Below, in pieces: positions 1 through 6,936 of a DNA stretch of 11,531 nt. Source of the DNA: an uncultured Lachnospiraceae bacterium (GTDB taxonomy: Bacteria > Bacillota > Clostridia > Lachnospirales > Lachnospiraceae); contig CAMPAX010000055.1 in assembly GCA_946633495.1 (NCBI GenBank), positions 1 through 11,531 of the forward strand. The letters run 5' to 3'. The position numbers were made by a program, and so were the translations under genes. The first letter of the stretch is position 1, and each line of letters opens with the position of its first letter. The notes beneath the pieces were generated by a model. That model had not been told where the DNA came from, ran no database searches, and saw nothing but the letters and a program-made list of their open reading frames with translations.

Positions 1-40
1 GGTCTCAAGCGACCGCGCAAGCGCGTCGCTCGGACCTTTT
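1..40 (+). terminator. Terminator-like hairpin at the window edge
   Basis: GGTC at 1-4 can pair with GACC at 33-36. AGCGA at 8-12 pairs with TCGCT at 26-30, and CGCGC at 14-18 pairs with GCGCG at 21-25, leaving C13 bulged and a two-base AA apex that would probably open further. Four T residues follow at 37-40. The G+C-rich stem plus T-run suits a rho-independent terminator of an upstream + strand gene outside the window. The T-run is short, so efficiency is uncertain. Confidence 0.45.
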
Positions 41-142
41 GACCCTATCATCATACCAATTACGGATTTCACGAATAGGAAATCCTGAATGCCCCGGTAT
101 CTGATCAGGAGAACCGGAGAATCGTTCGAAACGGAGTAAGAC

Positions 143-2494
143 ATGGATCAACCTACAGCAATTGAAGCCGCAGAGGTCTACCGCAGCGTGAAAGACGCAC
201 GCGAAAAGCTTTCGGCCCTGACCGGTGCGGAGCAGGTTCTCCTTGGCAGGATCCGCACCGCCTATGGGAACCAAAAGCAGCTTACCATGCTCCGGATCCT
301 GGAAACCACCTCTGTGGAGGAACTGAACAACGGAGGGCAGGGGATACCGATCACCACGCTGAAAAAAGCGGGGTACGAAAATGTCCGGCAGCTTGCGGAA
401 ATGTCCGTGAAACAGCTGGACGATCTTGCGGGGATCGGGGATGCAACCCTGGAGAAGATCATTTCCAGAGTACAGGAGATCGCACGGAATGCCCGGGAAG
501 TGGCAAGAGTCCGGGTGGAGGATCGTACCCCGGACACGGAAGCGCTGGTGCGAAATGTCATGATCCTGCAGGAGACAGGAGATCTGATGCGCCGCGCCAC
601 TCAGCTTATGCTGACTGCACCTCAGGGATTTGAGACGCTTCTTTCTCTGATGGAGCCCCTTACCTCTCCCATGAGCTGGCGGACGCTGCTTCATCTTCAT
701 AAACAGAAAAGCCTGGATGCCTGGCAGATCCTGAACGCCTGGCAGGCCTCCGGGGCGCCGGAGGAGGTTCGAAGGATCTACACGGAATTTGCGGCACGAG
801 AGAAATCCCTCACCGGCGATATCTGCTGGGAGCGGTTTTTGCAGAATACGGCTGCGGTTTATGCCATGCTGGAGAAGCTGGTGGGCGCCTCCGGACCGGT
901 GGCCAACGGACTTCCGGAGGAGATCGTAAAGGAGATCAGTGAATTTCCGCTGGATACCTCTCTGATGTCGGCCACACTCCGTAATTATCAGGAGTTCGGA
1001 ACCAGGTACGTCCTGCATCAGAAGCGAACCTTGCTGGGAGACGAAATGGGGCTCGGCAAGACCATGCAGGCGCTGGCAGCCATGGCACATCTGGTGACCG
1101 AGGGACGGACGCATTTCCTTGTGGTATGTCCGGTCAGTGTCCTGGTAAACTGGATCCGGGAGATCGGAAAGCATACAAAGCTGACGGCTTCCGAGATCTA
1201 TGGAAATGACCGGGACGAGGAATTCCGAAGCTGGATTTTAAATGGCGGCGTGGCCGTCACTACCTATGAAACCGTGACAAAGCTGCAGCCTCCGGAAGGG
1301 CTTTCAGTGGACCTTCTGGTGGTGGATGAGGCGCATTACGTGAAGAATCCGGAAGCCGAGCGGACGAAGGGACTGATGCGTTACGCTAAAGTTTCGGACC
1401 GGGTTCTCTTCATGACCGGAACGCCTCTGGAAAATCGTGTGGATGAAATGATCTTCCTGATCAGTATGCTGGATCGGGAGAAGGCGGAGGAGATCCGGGG
1501 CATGAGAGAACTGTCCATGGCACCGGAATTCCGGGAGAAGATCGCACCGGTATATCTTCGACGGACCAGGGACGATGTATTAAAGGAACTTCCCGAGAAG
1601 GTGGAGAAGGAAGAATGGTGCCGCCTCGGAGAAAAGGAACTTGCCGCATACAGGACGTCTCTTTGGGAAGGGAACTTTTCGAAGGTGCGCCGGGTATCCT
1701 GGAATGCACCGCAGATATCGGATTCCGTGAAGGCGGCCCGGCTTTTGGAGATCGTCGAGCAGGCCAAAGAAGAGGGAAGAAAGGTTCTGGTATTCTCCTT
1801 CTTTCTGGATACCATCGCCCGGGTGCAGGAAATGCTGGGAGACCGGGTGTTCGGTCCCATCAGCGGAAGCATTCCTGCGGATCAGCGTCAGGATCTGGTG
1901 GACCGGTTTGCGGAAGGACCGGACGGGAGCGTGCTGCTCTGTCAGATCATTGCCGGCGGCGTGGGCCTGAATATTCAGGCGGCCAGCGTGGTGGTGATCT
2001 GCGAACCACAGTGGAAGCCGTCCATTGAGACCCAGGCCATTTCCAGAGTTTATCGCATGGGGCAGGCTCGTTCGGTGGAGGTGTTCCGTCTTCTGGCGGA
2101 AAATACCGTGGATGAGCATGTTCTGAATGTCATGAAGGGTAAGACCGAGGTCTTTATGGGCTTTGCGGATGAATCCTCTGTGGGAAGTGCCAGCATGGAT
2201 ATGCTGGAGCAGGAGGAAGAGAAGAAAGCAGAGAACACGGAAAACTTAGAAACCCCGGAAAATGCGGAAAGTACAGAGGCTTCGGAATCCGGCGAAGAAA
2301 ATGCGGAAAGTACAGAGGCTTCGGAATCCGGCGAAAAAGAGGAGAAAGCTGTGAAGAATCTCATGGCTAAAATCCTGGAAGCGGAGAGAAAGAAGTACGG
2401 TGTGGAACCGGAGAACGCAGAACCCCCAAAGGCAGACCCGGTTTCGGAGATAAGCGGAGAACCCCCTGCGGCTGCCCCGCAGTCAGGAGAGTAA
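143..2494 (+). CDS. SNF2-family DEAD/DEAH-box helicase (ATP-dependent DNA translocase)
   Basis: This 783-residue protein is a bacterial SNF2 (superfamily 2) ATPase, a family that uses ATP hydrolysis to translocate on double-stranded nucleic acid and remodel bound proteins. The visible motifs, in order, are: a Q-like region near 279-290 (LRNYQEFG); Walker A GDEMGLGKT at 299-307; DEAH at 395-398; motif III TGTPLEN near 425-431; and, in the second RecA-like lobe, a GVGLN stretch at 606-610 and motif VI QAISRVYRMGQ at 631-641. An N-terminal helix-hairpin-helix-like segment (about 77-113, with LAGIGDATLEKI) suggests non-specific DNA binding. The C-terminal 100 residues are acidic, low-complexity and contain a perfect duplication. 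The ATG at 143 has GGAG at 133-136. There is no nuclease domain and no methylase or restriction neighbour, so a defence role is not supported. A HepA/RapA-like role with RNA polymerase or a repair role is possible. The helicase call is secure; the biological role is unknown. Confidence 0.93.
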   Translation: MDQPTAIEAAEVYRSVKDAREKLSALTGAEQVLLGRIRTAYGNQKQLTMLRILETTSVEELNNGGQGIPITTLKKAGYENVRQLAEMSVKQLDDLAGIGDATLEKIISRVQEIARNAREVARVRVEDRTPDTEALVRNVMILQETGDLMRRATQLMLTAPQGFETLLSLMEPLTSPMSWRTLLHLHKQKSLDAWQILNAWQASGAPEEVRRIYTEFAAREKSLTGDICWERFLQNTAAVYAMLEKLVGASGPVANGLPEEIVKEISEFPLDTSLMSATLRNYQEFGTRYVLHQKRTLLGDEMGLGKTMQALAAMAHLVTEGRTHFLVVCPVSVLVNWIREIGKHTKLTASEIYGNDRDEEFRSWILNGGVAVTTYETVTKLQPPEGLSVDLLVVDEAHYVKNPEAERTKGLMRYAKVSDRVLFMTGTPLENRVDEMIFLISMLDREKAEEIRGMRELSMAPEFREKIAPVYLRRTRDDVLKELPEKVEKEEWCRLGEKELAAYRTSLWEGNFSKVRRVSWNAPQISDSVKAARLLEIVEQAKEEGRKVLVFSFFLDTIARVQEMLGDRVFGPISGSIPADQRQDLVDRFAEGPDGSVLLCQIIAGGVGLNIQAASVVVICEPQWKPSIETQAISRVYRMGQARSVEVFRLLAENTVDEHVLNVMKGKTEVFMGFADESSVGSASMDMLEQEEEKKAENTENLETPENAESTEASESGEENAESTEASESGEKEEKAVKNLMAKILEAERKKYGVEPENAEPPKADPVSEISGEPPAAAPQSGE
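2258..2335 (+). repeat. Perfect 39-bp tandem duplication within the helicase gene
   Basis: Positions 2258-2296 and 2297-2335 are identical 39-bp units in direct tandem. Each encodes the 13 residues ENAESTEASESGE in frame (protein residues 706-731). The absence of any mismatch, even at silent positions, points to recent slippage or unequal recombination. The unit lies in the acidic, presumably disordered tail, where length changes should be tolerated. Confidence 0.95.
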
Positions 2495-2512
2495 GAGCAT
2501 AAGAGAAGTTTT

Positions 2513-2542
2513 TTGCAGCGAAGAAACTGCAGATCATATACT
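2513..2542 (+). promoter_or_regulatory. Possible sigma-A-type promoter upstream of the DUF1846 gene
   Basis: A good -10 match, TATACT, sits at 2537-2542. A weak -35, TTGCAG, lies 18 nt upstream at 2513-2518. This would give a leader of roughly 30 nt before the ATG at 2581 and lies in the 86-nt gap after the helicase. The -35 matches only three of six consensus positions, so this is a tentative call. Confidence 0.3.
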
Positions 2543-2580
2543 GAGAAAAAGGTTTTCAGGTAACAGGAGAAACAGAAACT

Positions 2581-4065
2581 ATGAACAGGATCGGATTTGA
2601 TAACGACAAATACTCAAACATGCAGTCCAAGCACATCATGGAGCGGATCAGTGAATTTGGTGGAAAGCTTTATCTGGAATTCGGAGGAAAGCTCTTCGAT
2701 GATTATCATGCATCCCGGGTGCTTCCGGGATTTCTTCCGGATTCCAAGATCACCATGCTGAAACAGCTGAAGGATCAGACGGAGATCGTCATCGCCATCA
2801 AGGCCGGCGACATCGAGAAGAACAAGGTGCGCGGGGATATCGGGATCACCTATGATATGGACGTGCTTCGACTGATCGATGCATTTACAAATAACGGACT
2901 TTTCGTGGGAAGTGTTGTGTTGACGCAGTTCAAAGAGCAGCCTGCGGCCATTACCTATGAGAAGAAGCTGAAAGCGCTGGGATTAAAAGTATACCGGCAT
3001 TATCCGATTCAGGGATATCCGTCGGACATCCCGTTGATCGTCAGTGATGAGGGATTCGGAAAGAATGATTACATCGAGACCACCCGGCCGCTGGTGGTGG
3101 TAACGGCTCCCGGCCCCGGCAGCGGAAAGATGGCGACCTGCCTCTCACAGCTCTACCATGAGCAGAAGCGGGGCGTAAAGGCGGGATATGCGAAATTCGA
3201 GACCTTCCCCATCTGGAATCTGCCCCTCAACCATCCGGTCAATCTGGCTTATGAAGCGGCTACGGCGGATCTCTCGGATGTAAATATGATCGATCCCTTC
3301 CATCTGGAGGCTTATGGTGAGACTGTGGTGAACTACAACCGGGATGTTGAGGTGTTCCCGGTGCTGAAGGCCATGTTTGAGAAGATCTCCGGAACCAGTC
3401 CCTATCAGTCACCCACCGACATGGGCGTGAATATGGCAGGCTACTGCATCACCGATGACGATGCGACCCGTGCCGCAGCCAATCAGGAGATCATCCGGAG
3501 ATATTATCAGGCTCTCTGTGACCGAAGAAAAGGTGATGTAAGTGATGTCATCATCCAGAAGCTGGAGCTTCTTATGAAGAAGGCGCAGCTGTCCCCGGCG
3601 GACCGGCCGGTGGTGGCTGCCGCAAATATCCGCGCGGAGGAAACCGGCGGACCGGCGGCTGCAGTGGAAATGCCGGACGGTACCATCGTCACCGGCAAGA
3701 CTTCCACGCTTCTCGGCGCATCCTCCGCCATGATCCTGAACGCACTTAAGGTTCTGGCAGGAATTGACGATGCGGCGAAGCTGATCTCTCCGCAGGTCAT
3801 CGAACCTATCATGGAGCTGAAAGTAAAATTCCTTCGGAACCACAATCCGCTCCTGCACATCGACGAGATCCTGATCGCCCTTTCCATCGCGGCGGTATCG
3901 GATCCGACGGCGGCCCTGGCATATGCACAGCTGCCGAAGCTGAAAGGACTGGAGGTTCACAGCTCCGTCATCCTCTCGCAGGTAGATGTAGGTGTATTTA
4001 AAAAACTGGGCATGAATCTGACATGCGAACCGCAGTATCAGAGCAAGAAGCTGTTCCACAACTAA
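2581..4065 (+). CDS. DUF1846 family protein, function unknown
   Basis: The 494-residue product matches my memory of the DUF1846 family (about 500 residues, common in Firmicutes and Actinobacteria). The characteristic start is IGFDNDKY, followed by FGGKLFDDYHASRVLPGF near 35-52. The family has no firmly established activity. Visible features are a glycine-rich APGPGSGKM loop at 176-184, directly after a hydrophobic strand (LVVVT), which resembles a phosphate-binding loop but lacks the usual Ser/Thr after the lysine. There is also an N-terminal stretch EIVIAIKAGDIEKNKVRGD. No signal peptide or membrane segment is apparent, so it is probably cytosolic. The ATG has AGGAGA at 2565-2570. The stop is followed within 9 nt by the lipid kinase start, so the two are probably co-transcribed. 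Family assignment is confident; any catalytic role is inference. Confidence 0.9.
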   Translation: MNRIGFDNDKYSNMQSKHIMERISEFGGKLYLEFGGKLFDDYHASRVLPGFLPDSKITMLKQLKDQTEIVIAIKAGDIEKNKVRGDIGITYDMDVLRLIDAFTNNGLFVGSVVLTQFKEQPAAITYEKKLKALGLKVYRHYPIQGYPSDIPLIVSDEGFGKNDYIETTRPLVVVTAPGPGSGKMATCLSQLYHEQKRGVKAGYAKFETFPIWNLPLNHPVNLAYEAATADLSDVNMIDPFHLEAYGETVVNYNRDVEVFPVLKAMFEKISGTSPYQSPTDMGVNMAGYCITDDDATRAAANQEIIRRYYQALCDRRKGDVSDVIIQKLELLMKKAQLSPADRPVVAAANIRAEETGGPAAAVEMPDGTIVTGKTSTLLGASSAMILNALKVLAGIDDAAKLISPQVIEPIMELKVKFLRNHNPLLHIDEILIALSIAAVSDPTAALAYAQLPKLKGLEVHSSVILSQVDVGVFKKLGMNLTCEPQYQSKKLFHN

Positions 4066-4074
4066 GGGGGCTAT

Positions 4075-5082
4075 ATGTACTATTTCATAGTGAATTATCG
4101 TGGCGGAAATGGCCGCGGGCAGAGAGTCTGGAAGGATATCCGCAAGATCCTGGAAGCGGAGAATATCCCCTATCATGCGTGGCGCACCCGGGGCAGGGGG
4201 CATGCTGCACGGCTGACGGTGCAGATCATTCGCCGTTTCAGCTCAAAAGATACGCATGTGAATCTGATCGTTCTGGGCGGTGACGGAACCGTGAATGAAG
4301 TGATCAACGGCATTTCCGACTTCGACCGGGTATGGCTGGGAGTGATCCCCACGGGATCCGGAAATGATTTCGCCCGGGGGCTTGGTCTTCCGATCAGGCC
4401 GGTTCCTGCGCTGATGCAGATCCTCAACTGCGAATCCCCCACCCGGATCGACCTTGGCTGGGTGAAAGGCGACAACCACGCACCTCGGATGTTCTGTATC
4501 AGTTCCGGCGTGGGACTGGACGCAGAGGTCTGCAAGAAGGCCATGAAATCGAAGCAGAAAAGGTTTCTGAATAAGATCGGTTTCGGCAAGCTGACTTACA
4601 TCCTTCTTACCCTCGAATCTCTCTTCACCATGAAGACAAGGAACGGAAGAGTGATCTATGACGGAAATGCGGAAGATGTCCTTCTTGTCCGTAAGATGAT
4701 CTTTCTCTCCGGAATGAATCTTTCCTGGGAAGGCGGGGGCGTGCCCATGGCACCGGATGCGGATCCCAATGACGGAAAGATATCCACCTGTGTGGCCGAG
4801 AATGTTCCGAAGTGGAAGACCTTTTTCGAACTGCCGGTCCTGATAAGAGGAAAGCAGGAGAAACTGAAGGGATTCACCCTGCGGGACGGCGCCACCATTG
4901 ACATTGAAATGGACGAGCCGGTGGTACTTCATATCGACGGTGAATACGGCGGGGATGTCCGCCGGGTGCATATGGAGACGCTCCCGGGGAGACTGCAGGT
5001 TCTTATGGGAGCTCCCTGCTGTGCCTGCGGCTTAAACAGGGGAGCGGGACAGTGTTCCTGCGGCGCCTCCCGGAATCAGTGA
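4075..5082 (+). CDS. Diacylglycerol/lipid kinase, YegS/DgkB family, with cysteine-rich tail
   Basis: This protein (335 residues) belongs to the diacylglycerol kinase catalytic-domain family, which phosphorylates diacylglycerol or related lipids with ATP at the inner face of the membrane. In Bacillus, the homologue DgkB recycles diacylglycerol released during lipoteichoic acid synthesis. Visible motifs are an N-terminal nucleotide-loop equivalent with GGNGRG (10-15), GGDGTVNEVING (68-79), PTGSGNDFARGLGLP (92-106) and a C-terminal DGE (288-290). The length slightly exceeds the roughly 300 residues usual for the family. The excess is a tail with five cysteines at 315, 316, 318, 327 and 329, which I do not recognise from this family. 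The start follows AAGGGGG (4064-4070) that overlaps the upstream stop region, which suggests translational coupling with the DUF1846 gene. The exact lipid substrate (diacylglycerol, sphingoid-like or other) cannot be read from sequence. Confidence 0.92.
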   Translation: MYYFIVNYRGGNGRGQRVWKDIRKILEAENIPYHAWRTRGRGHAARLTVQIIRRFSSKDTHVNLIVLGGDGTVNEVINGISDFDRVWLGVIPTGSGNDFARGLGLPIRPVPALMQILNCESPTRIDLGWVKGDNHAPRMFCISSGVGLDAEVCKKAMKSKQKRFLNKIGFGKLTYILLTLESLFTMKTRNGRVIYDGNAEDVLLVRKMIFLSGMNLSWEGGGVPMAPDADPNDGKISTCVAENVPKWKTFFELPVLIRGKQEKLKGFTLRDGATIDIEMDEPVVLHIDGEYGGDVRRVHMETLPGRLQVLMGAPCCACGLNRGAGQCSCGASRNQ

Positions 5083-5156
5083 ATGGGAGCGGATAAGGGC
5101 TCTTTGATCCTGTCCGTCGTTTCCCTCGATGAAAGGAGAGCGGCCGGACGAATGAA

Positions 5157-5163
5157 GAAAGGA
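5157..5163 (+). promoter_or_regulatory. Ribosome binding site that selects the GTG start at 5172
   Basis: GAAAGGA ends 8 nt before GTG 5172. The nearby ATG at 5152 is in a different frame, so it is not the start of this gene. The next in-frame ATG would delete the first beta-strand and the first catalytic aspartates of the NYN domain. Confidence 0.65.
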
Positions 5164-5171
5164 AAAACAGA

Positions 5172-6152
5172 GTGGAAGATAAAAGATATGCGGTACTGAT
5201 CGACTCCGATAACATTTCCTCCAAATACATTGGAAGTATTTTAGACGAGATGACGAAGTACGGCGTGGTAACCTATAAGAGAATTTACGGCGACTGGACC
5301 TCTACCCAGGCGGGTAAATGGAAGAAGGAGCTGATGGAGAATTCCATCACCCCCATCCAGCAGTTCCGGAATACCGTGGGCAAGAACGCCACGGACTCAA
5401 CCCTGATCATCGACGCCATGGACATCCTCTATACCGAGAGTGTGGACGGATTCTGTATCGTGTCCAGTGACGGCGATTTCACCCGGCTGGCCAGCCGGCT
5501 TCGGGAATCCGGAATGGATGTCATCGGTATGGGAGAGAGCAAGACACCACGGTCCTTCCGCGCGGCCTGCTCCGTCTTTACCGATCTGGAACTGCTTCTG
5601 GATCAGTCCGATGATGAGACGGGAAAGAGTCTGATCAAGGGCAAGAAAAAGAAGAAATCCGAAAATGTTCTTGACCAGAGTGTTGTGGAGAATGCCATCA
5701 TCGAGATCATCACCGAGAATGACAATAAGGGGCGGGAAACCGGCCTCGGCGAGATCGGAAGCCGTCTCCAGAAGAAGTATTCCGACTTCGATGTCCGGAA
5801 TTACGGATACAGTTCTCTCTCTACGTTCATAGAAGAGATCCGGGGCTTTATCCTGAAGAAGACCAACAGCACCGTGACCGTGGCCCTGAAAGACGACAAG
5901 GACATGAAGAAACGGCTCATGGAATATGTGGAGGAACAGGTTCGGAAGGAAGGCTCGGACGGGATCGAACTGGGACTTCTGGGACAGCGGCTCTATGCGG
6001 AATACCCGCAGTTCAACGCCAAGGAGTTCGGTTATGCCACCTTTGCCAAATTTGTCCTGGCGATCCGGACTTTGACAGTGGAGACTTCGGAGAACAACCG
6101 GGTGAAGGTGTATTTCAAAGAGAATACCGGGAAAAAGGACAAGAAACGCTGA
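5172..6152 (+). CDS. NYN-domain (PIN-like) putative ribonuclease with two OST-HTH/LOTUS domains
   Basis: The 326-residue protein has an N-terminal NYN domain of the LabA/PIN-like fold (about 5-140). Acidic residues sit where metal-dependent nucleases of this fold carry them: DSDN (11-14), D75 and D81/D84 in NATDSTLIIDAMD, and SSDGDF (98-103). A lysine-rich linker (about 151-165) leads to two successive OST-HTH/LOTUS-like winged-helix domains (about 170-238 and 243-316). Each has a LGEIGSRL- or LGLLGQRL-type helix, then an aromatic FDVRNYGYSSLSTFI- or FNAKEFGYATFAKFV-type segment. LOTUS domains in other proteins bind RNA, including G-rich or G-quadruplex RNA, so an RNA-processing role in the cytosol is likely. 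The start is GTG. No toxin-antitoxin partner is adjacent. Domain calls are confident; RNA targets and nuclease activity are inferred. Confidence 0.9.
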   Translation: MEDKRYAVLIDSDNISSKYIGSILDEMTKYGVVTYKRIYGDWTSTQAGKWKKELMENSITPIQQFRNTVGKNATDSTLIIDAMDILYTESVDGFCIVSSDGDFTRLASRLRESGMDVIGMGESKTPRSFRAACSVFTDLELLLDQSDDETGKSLIKGKKKKKSENVLDQSVVENAIIEIITENDNKGRETGLGEIGSRLQKKYSDFDVRNYGYSSLSTFIEEIRGFILKKTNSTVTVALKDDKDMKKRLMEYVEEQVRKEGSDGIELGLLGQRLYAEYPQFNAKEFGYATFAKFVLAIRTLTVETSENNRVKVYFKENTGKKDKKR

Positions 6153-6204
6153 TCCTGCAGCGCCGAAAGCACGGTTAAGGAACACATGAAGGGCAGGAGG
6201 AATC

Positions 6205-6861
6205 ATGCGGTATTATATATCAGACCTGCATTTTTACCATGACGGCATGAATGACCGGATGGATCATCGGGGATTTTCATCTGTCGAGGAAATGAACGAG
6301 GTCATGATCGATCATTGGAACCGGAAGGTTCGAAGCAAGGACGAGGTGGTGATCCTGGGAGACCTCTCCTACGGGACGGCAGTCCAGACCAACGAGCTTC
6401 TGGAACGGCTGCAGGGAAAGCTTTATCTGATCTATGGCAATCATGATCATTTTGTAAATTCCCACGGGTTTAACCAGCTGCGTTTTAAATGGATCAAACC
6501 CTATGCGGAGCTCTCGGATGAGAACCGGAAGGTGGTGCTCAGCCATTATCCGGTGTTCTGTTACAACGGACAGTACCGGATGGATCGGAACGGGAATCCC
6601 ACTTCCTACATGCTGTACGGACATGTGCATGACAGTTATGATGAGGTGCTGATCAATCGGTTTGTGCGGCAGACCCGGGAGACAAAGCGGGAGATCAAGG
6701 GGCAGGAAGGACTGGTTTCCATTCCGTGCAATATGATCAACTGCTTCTGCATGTTCTCGGATTATACGCCGCTCACTCTGGATGAATGGATCGAAGTAGA
6801 TAAAAAAAGGCGGGAGGCCCTTACCCTGGCGGATGAACAGGGATCGCTCCTGTCAACCTGA
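6205..6861 (+). CDS. Calcineurin-like metallophosphoesterase
   Basis: This 218-residue protein carries the complete metallophosphoesterase signature: DLH at 7-9, GDLS at 52-55, GNHDH at 78-82, SHYP at 113-116 and GHVH at 139-142. These supply the two-metal site (D7, H9, D53, N79, H114, H140, H142) and the catalytic H80. Members hydrolyse phosphomonoesters or phosphodiesters. The small single-domain form resembles phage and bacterial phosphoesterases annotated as hydrolases of uncertain substrate. There is no signal peptide, so it is probably cytosolic. AGGAGG at 6195-6200 precedes the ATG. It follows the NYN-LOTUS gene by 52 nt, so a joint role in nucleotide or RNA turnover is possible but unproven. 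The C-terminal region (about 150-218) has no motif I recognise. Confidence 0.9.
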   Translation: MRYYISDLHFYHDGMNDRMDHRGFSSVEEMNEVMIDHWNRKVRSKDEVVILGDLSYGTAVQTNELLERLQGKLYLIYGNHDHFVNSHGFNQLRFKWIKPYAELSDENRKVVLSHYPVFCYNGQYRMDRNGNPTSYMLYGHVHDSYDEVLINRFVRQTRETKREIKGQEGLVSIPCNMINCFCMFSDYTPLTLDEWIEVDKKRREALTLADEQGSLLST

Positions 6862-6922
6862 GGACATCTGACAAGGTTGGATGCGCCTCCTCGGATCGGT
6901 ACGAAGGAAGTAAATAAAAATG

Positions 6923-6930
6923 AAAAGGAG
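6923..6930 (+). promoter_or_regulatory. Ribosome binding site that selects the ATG start at 6937
   Basis: AAAAGGAG lies 6 nt before ATG 6937, a strong site at good spacing. A TTG at 6877 would extend the frame by 20 residues, but the added sequence is charged and unlike the family, and that start has no comparable site. Confidence 0.75.
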
Positions 6931-6936
6931 ATCGCT

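Noticed and set aside
39..67. Possible promoter TTGACC followed by TACGGAT ahead of the helicase
   Set aside because: The -35 match is good, but the -10 fits the consensus poorly, and the -35 overlaps the terminator T-run. Not strong enough to call.
5..1174. Long open frame of 389 codons on the - strand opposite the helicase
   Set aside because: It lies antisense to a gene with clear SNF2 motifs, is rich in Arg, His, Gly and Pro, shows no recognisable domain, and is explained by codon bias on the opposite strand.
4243..4971. 242-codon open frame on the - strand opposite the lipid kinase
   Set aside because: It is fully antisense to a well-supported kinase gene, its composition is unnatural, and no ribosome site or family motif is seen.
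143..6861. Helicase, NYN nuclease and phosphoesterase as a new antiphage defence system
   Set aside because: The genes are separated by a DUF1846 protein and a lipid kinase, no mobile-element or defence-island signs are present, and base composition looks uniform across the window.
6877..6936. Upstream TTG start for the dehydrogenase
   Set aside because: It would add 20 charged residues not typical of the family. ATG 6937 has a much better ribosome site.
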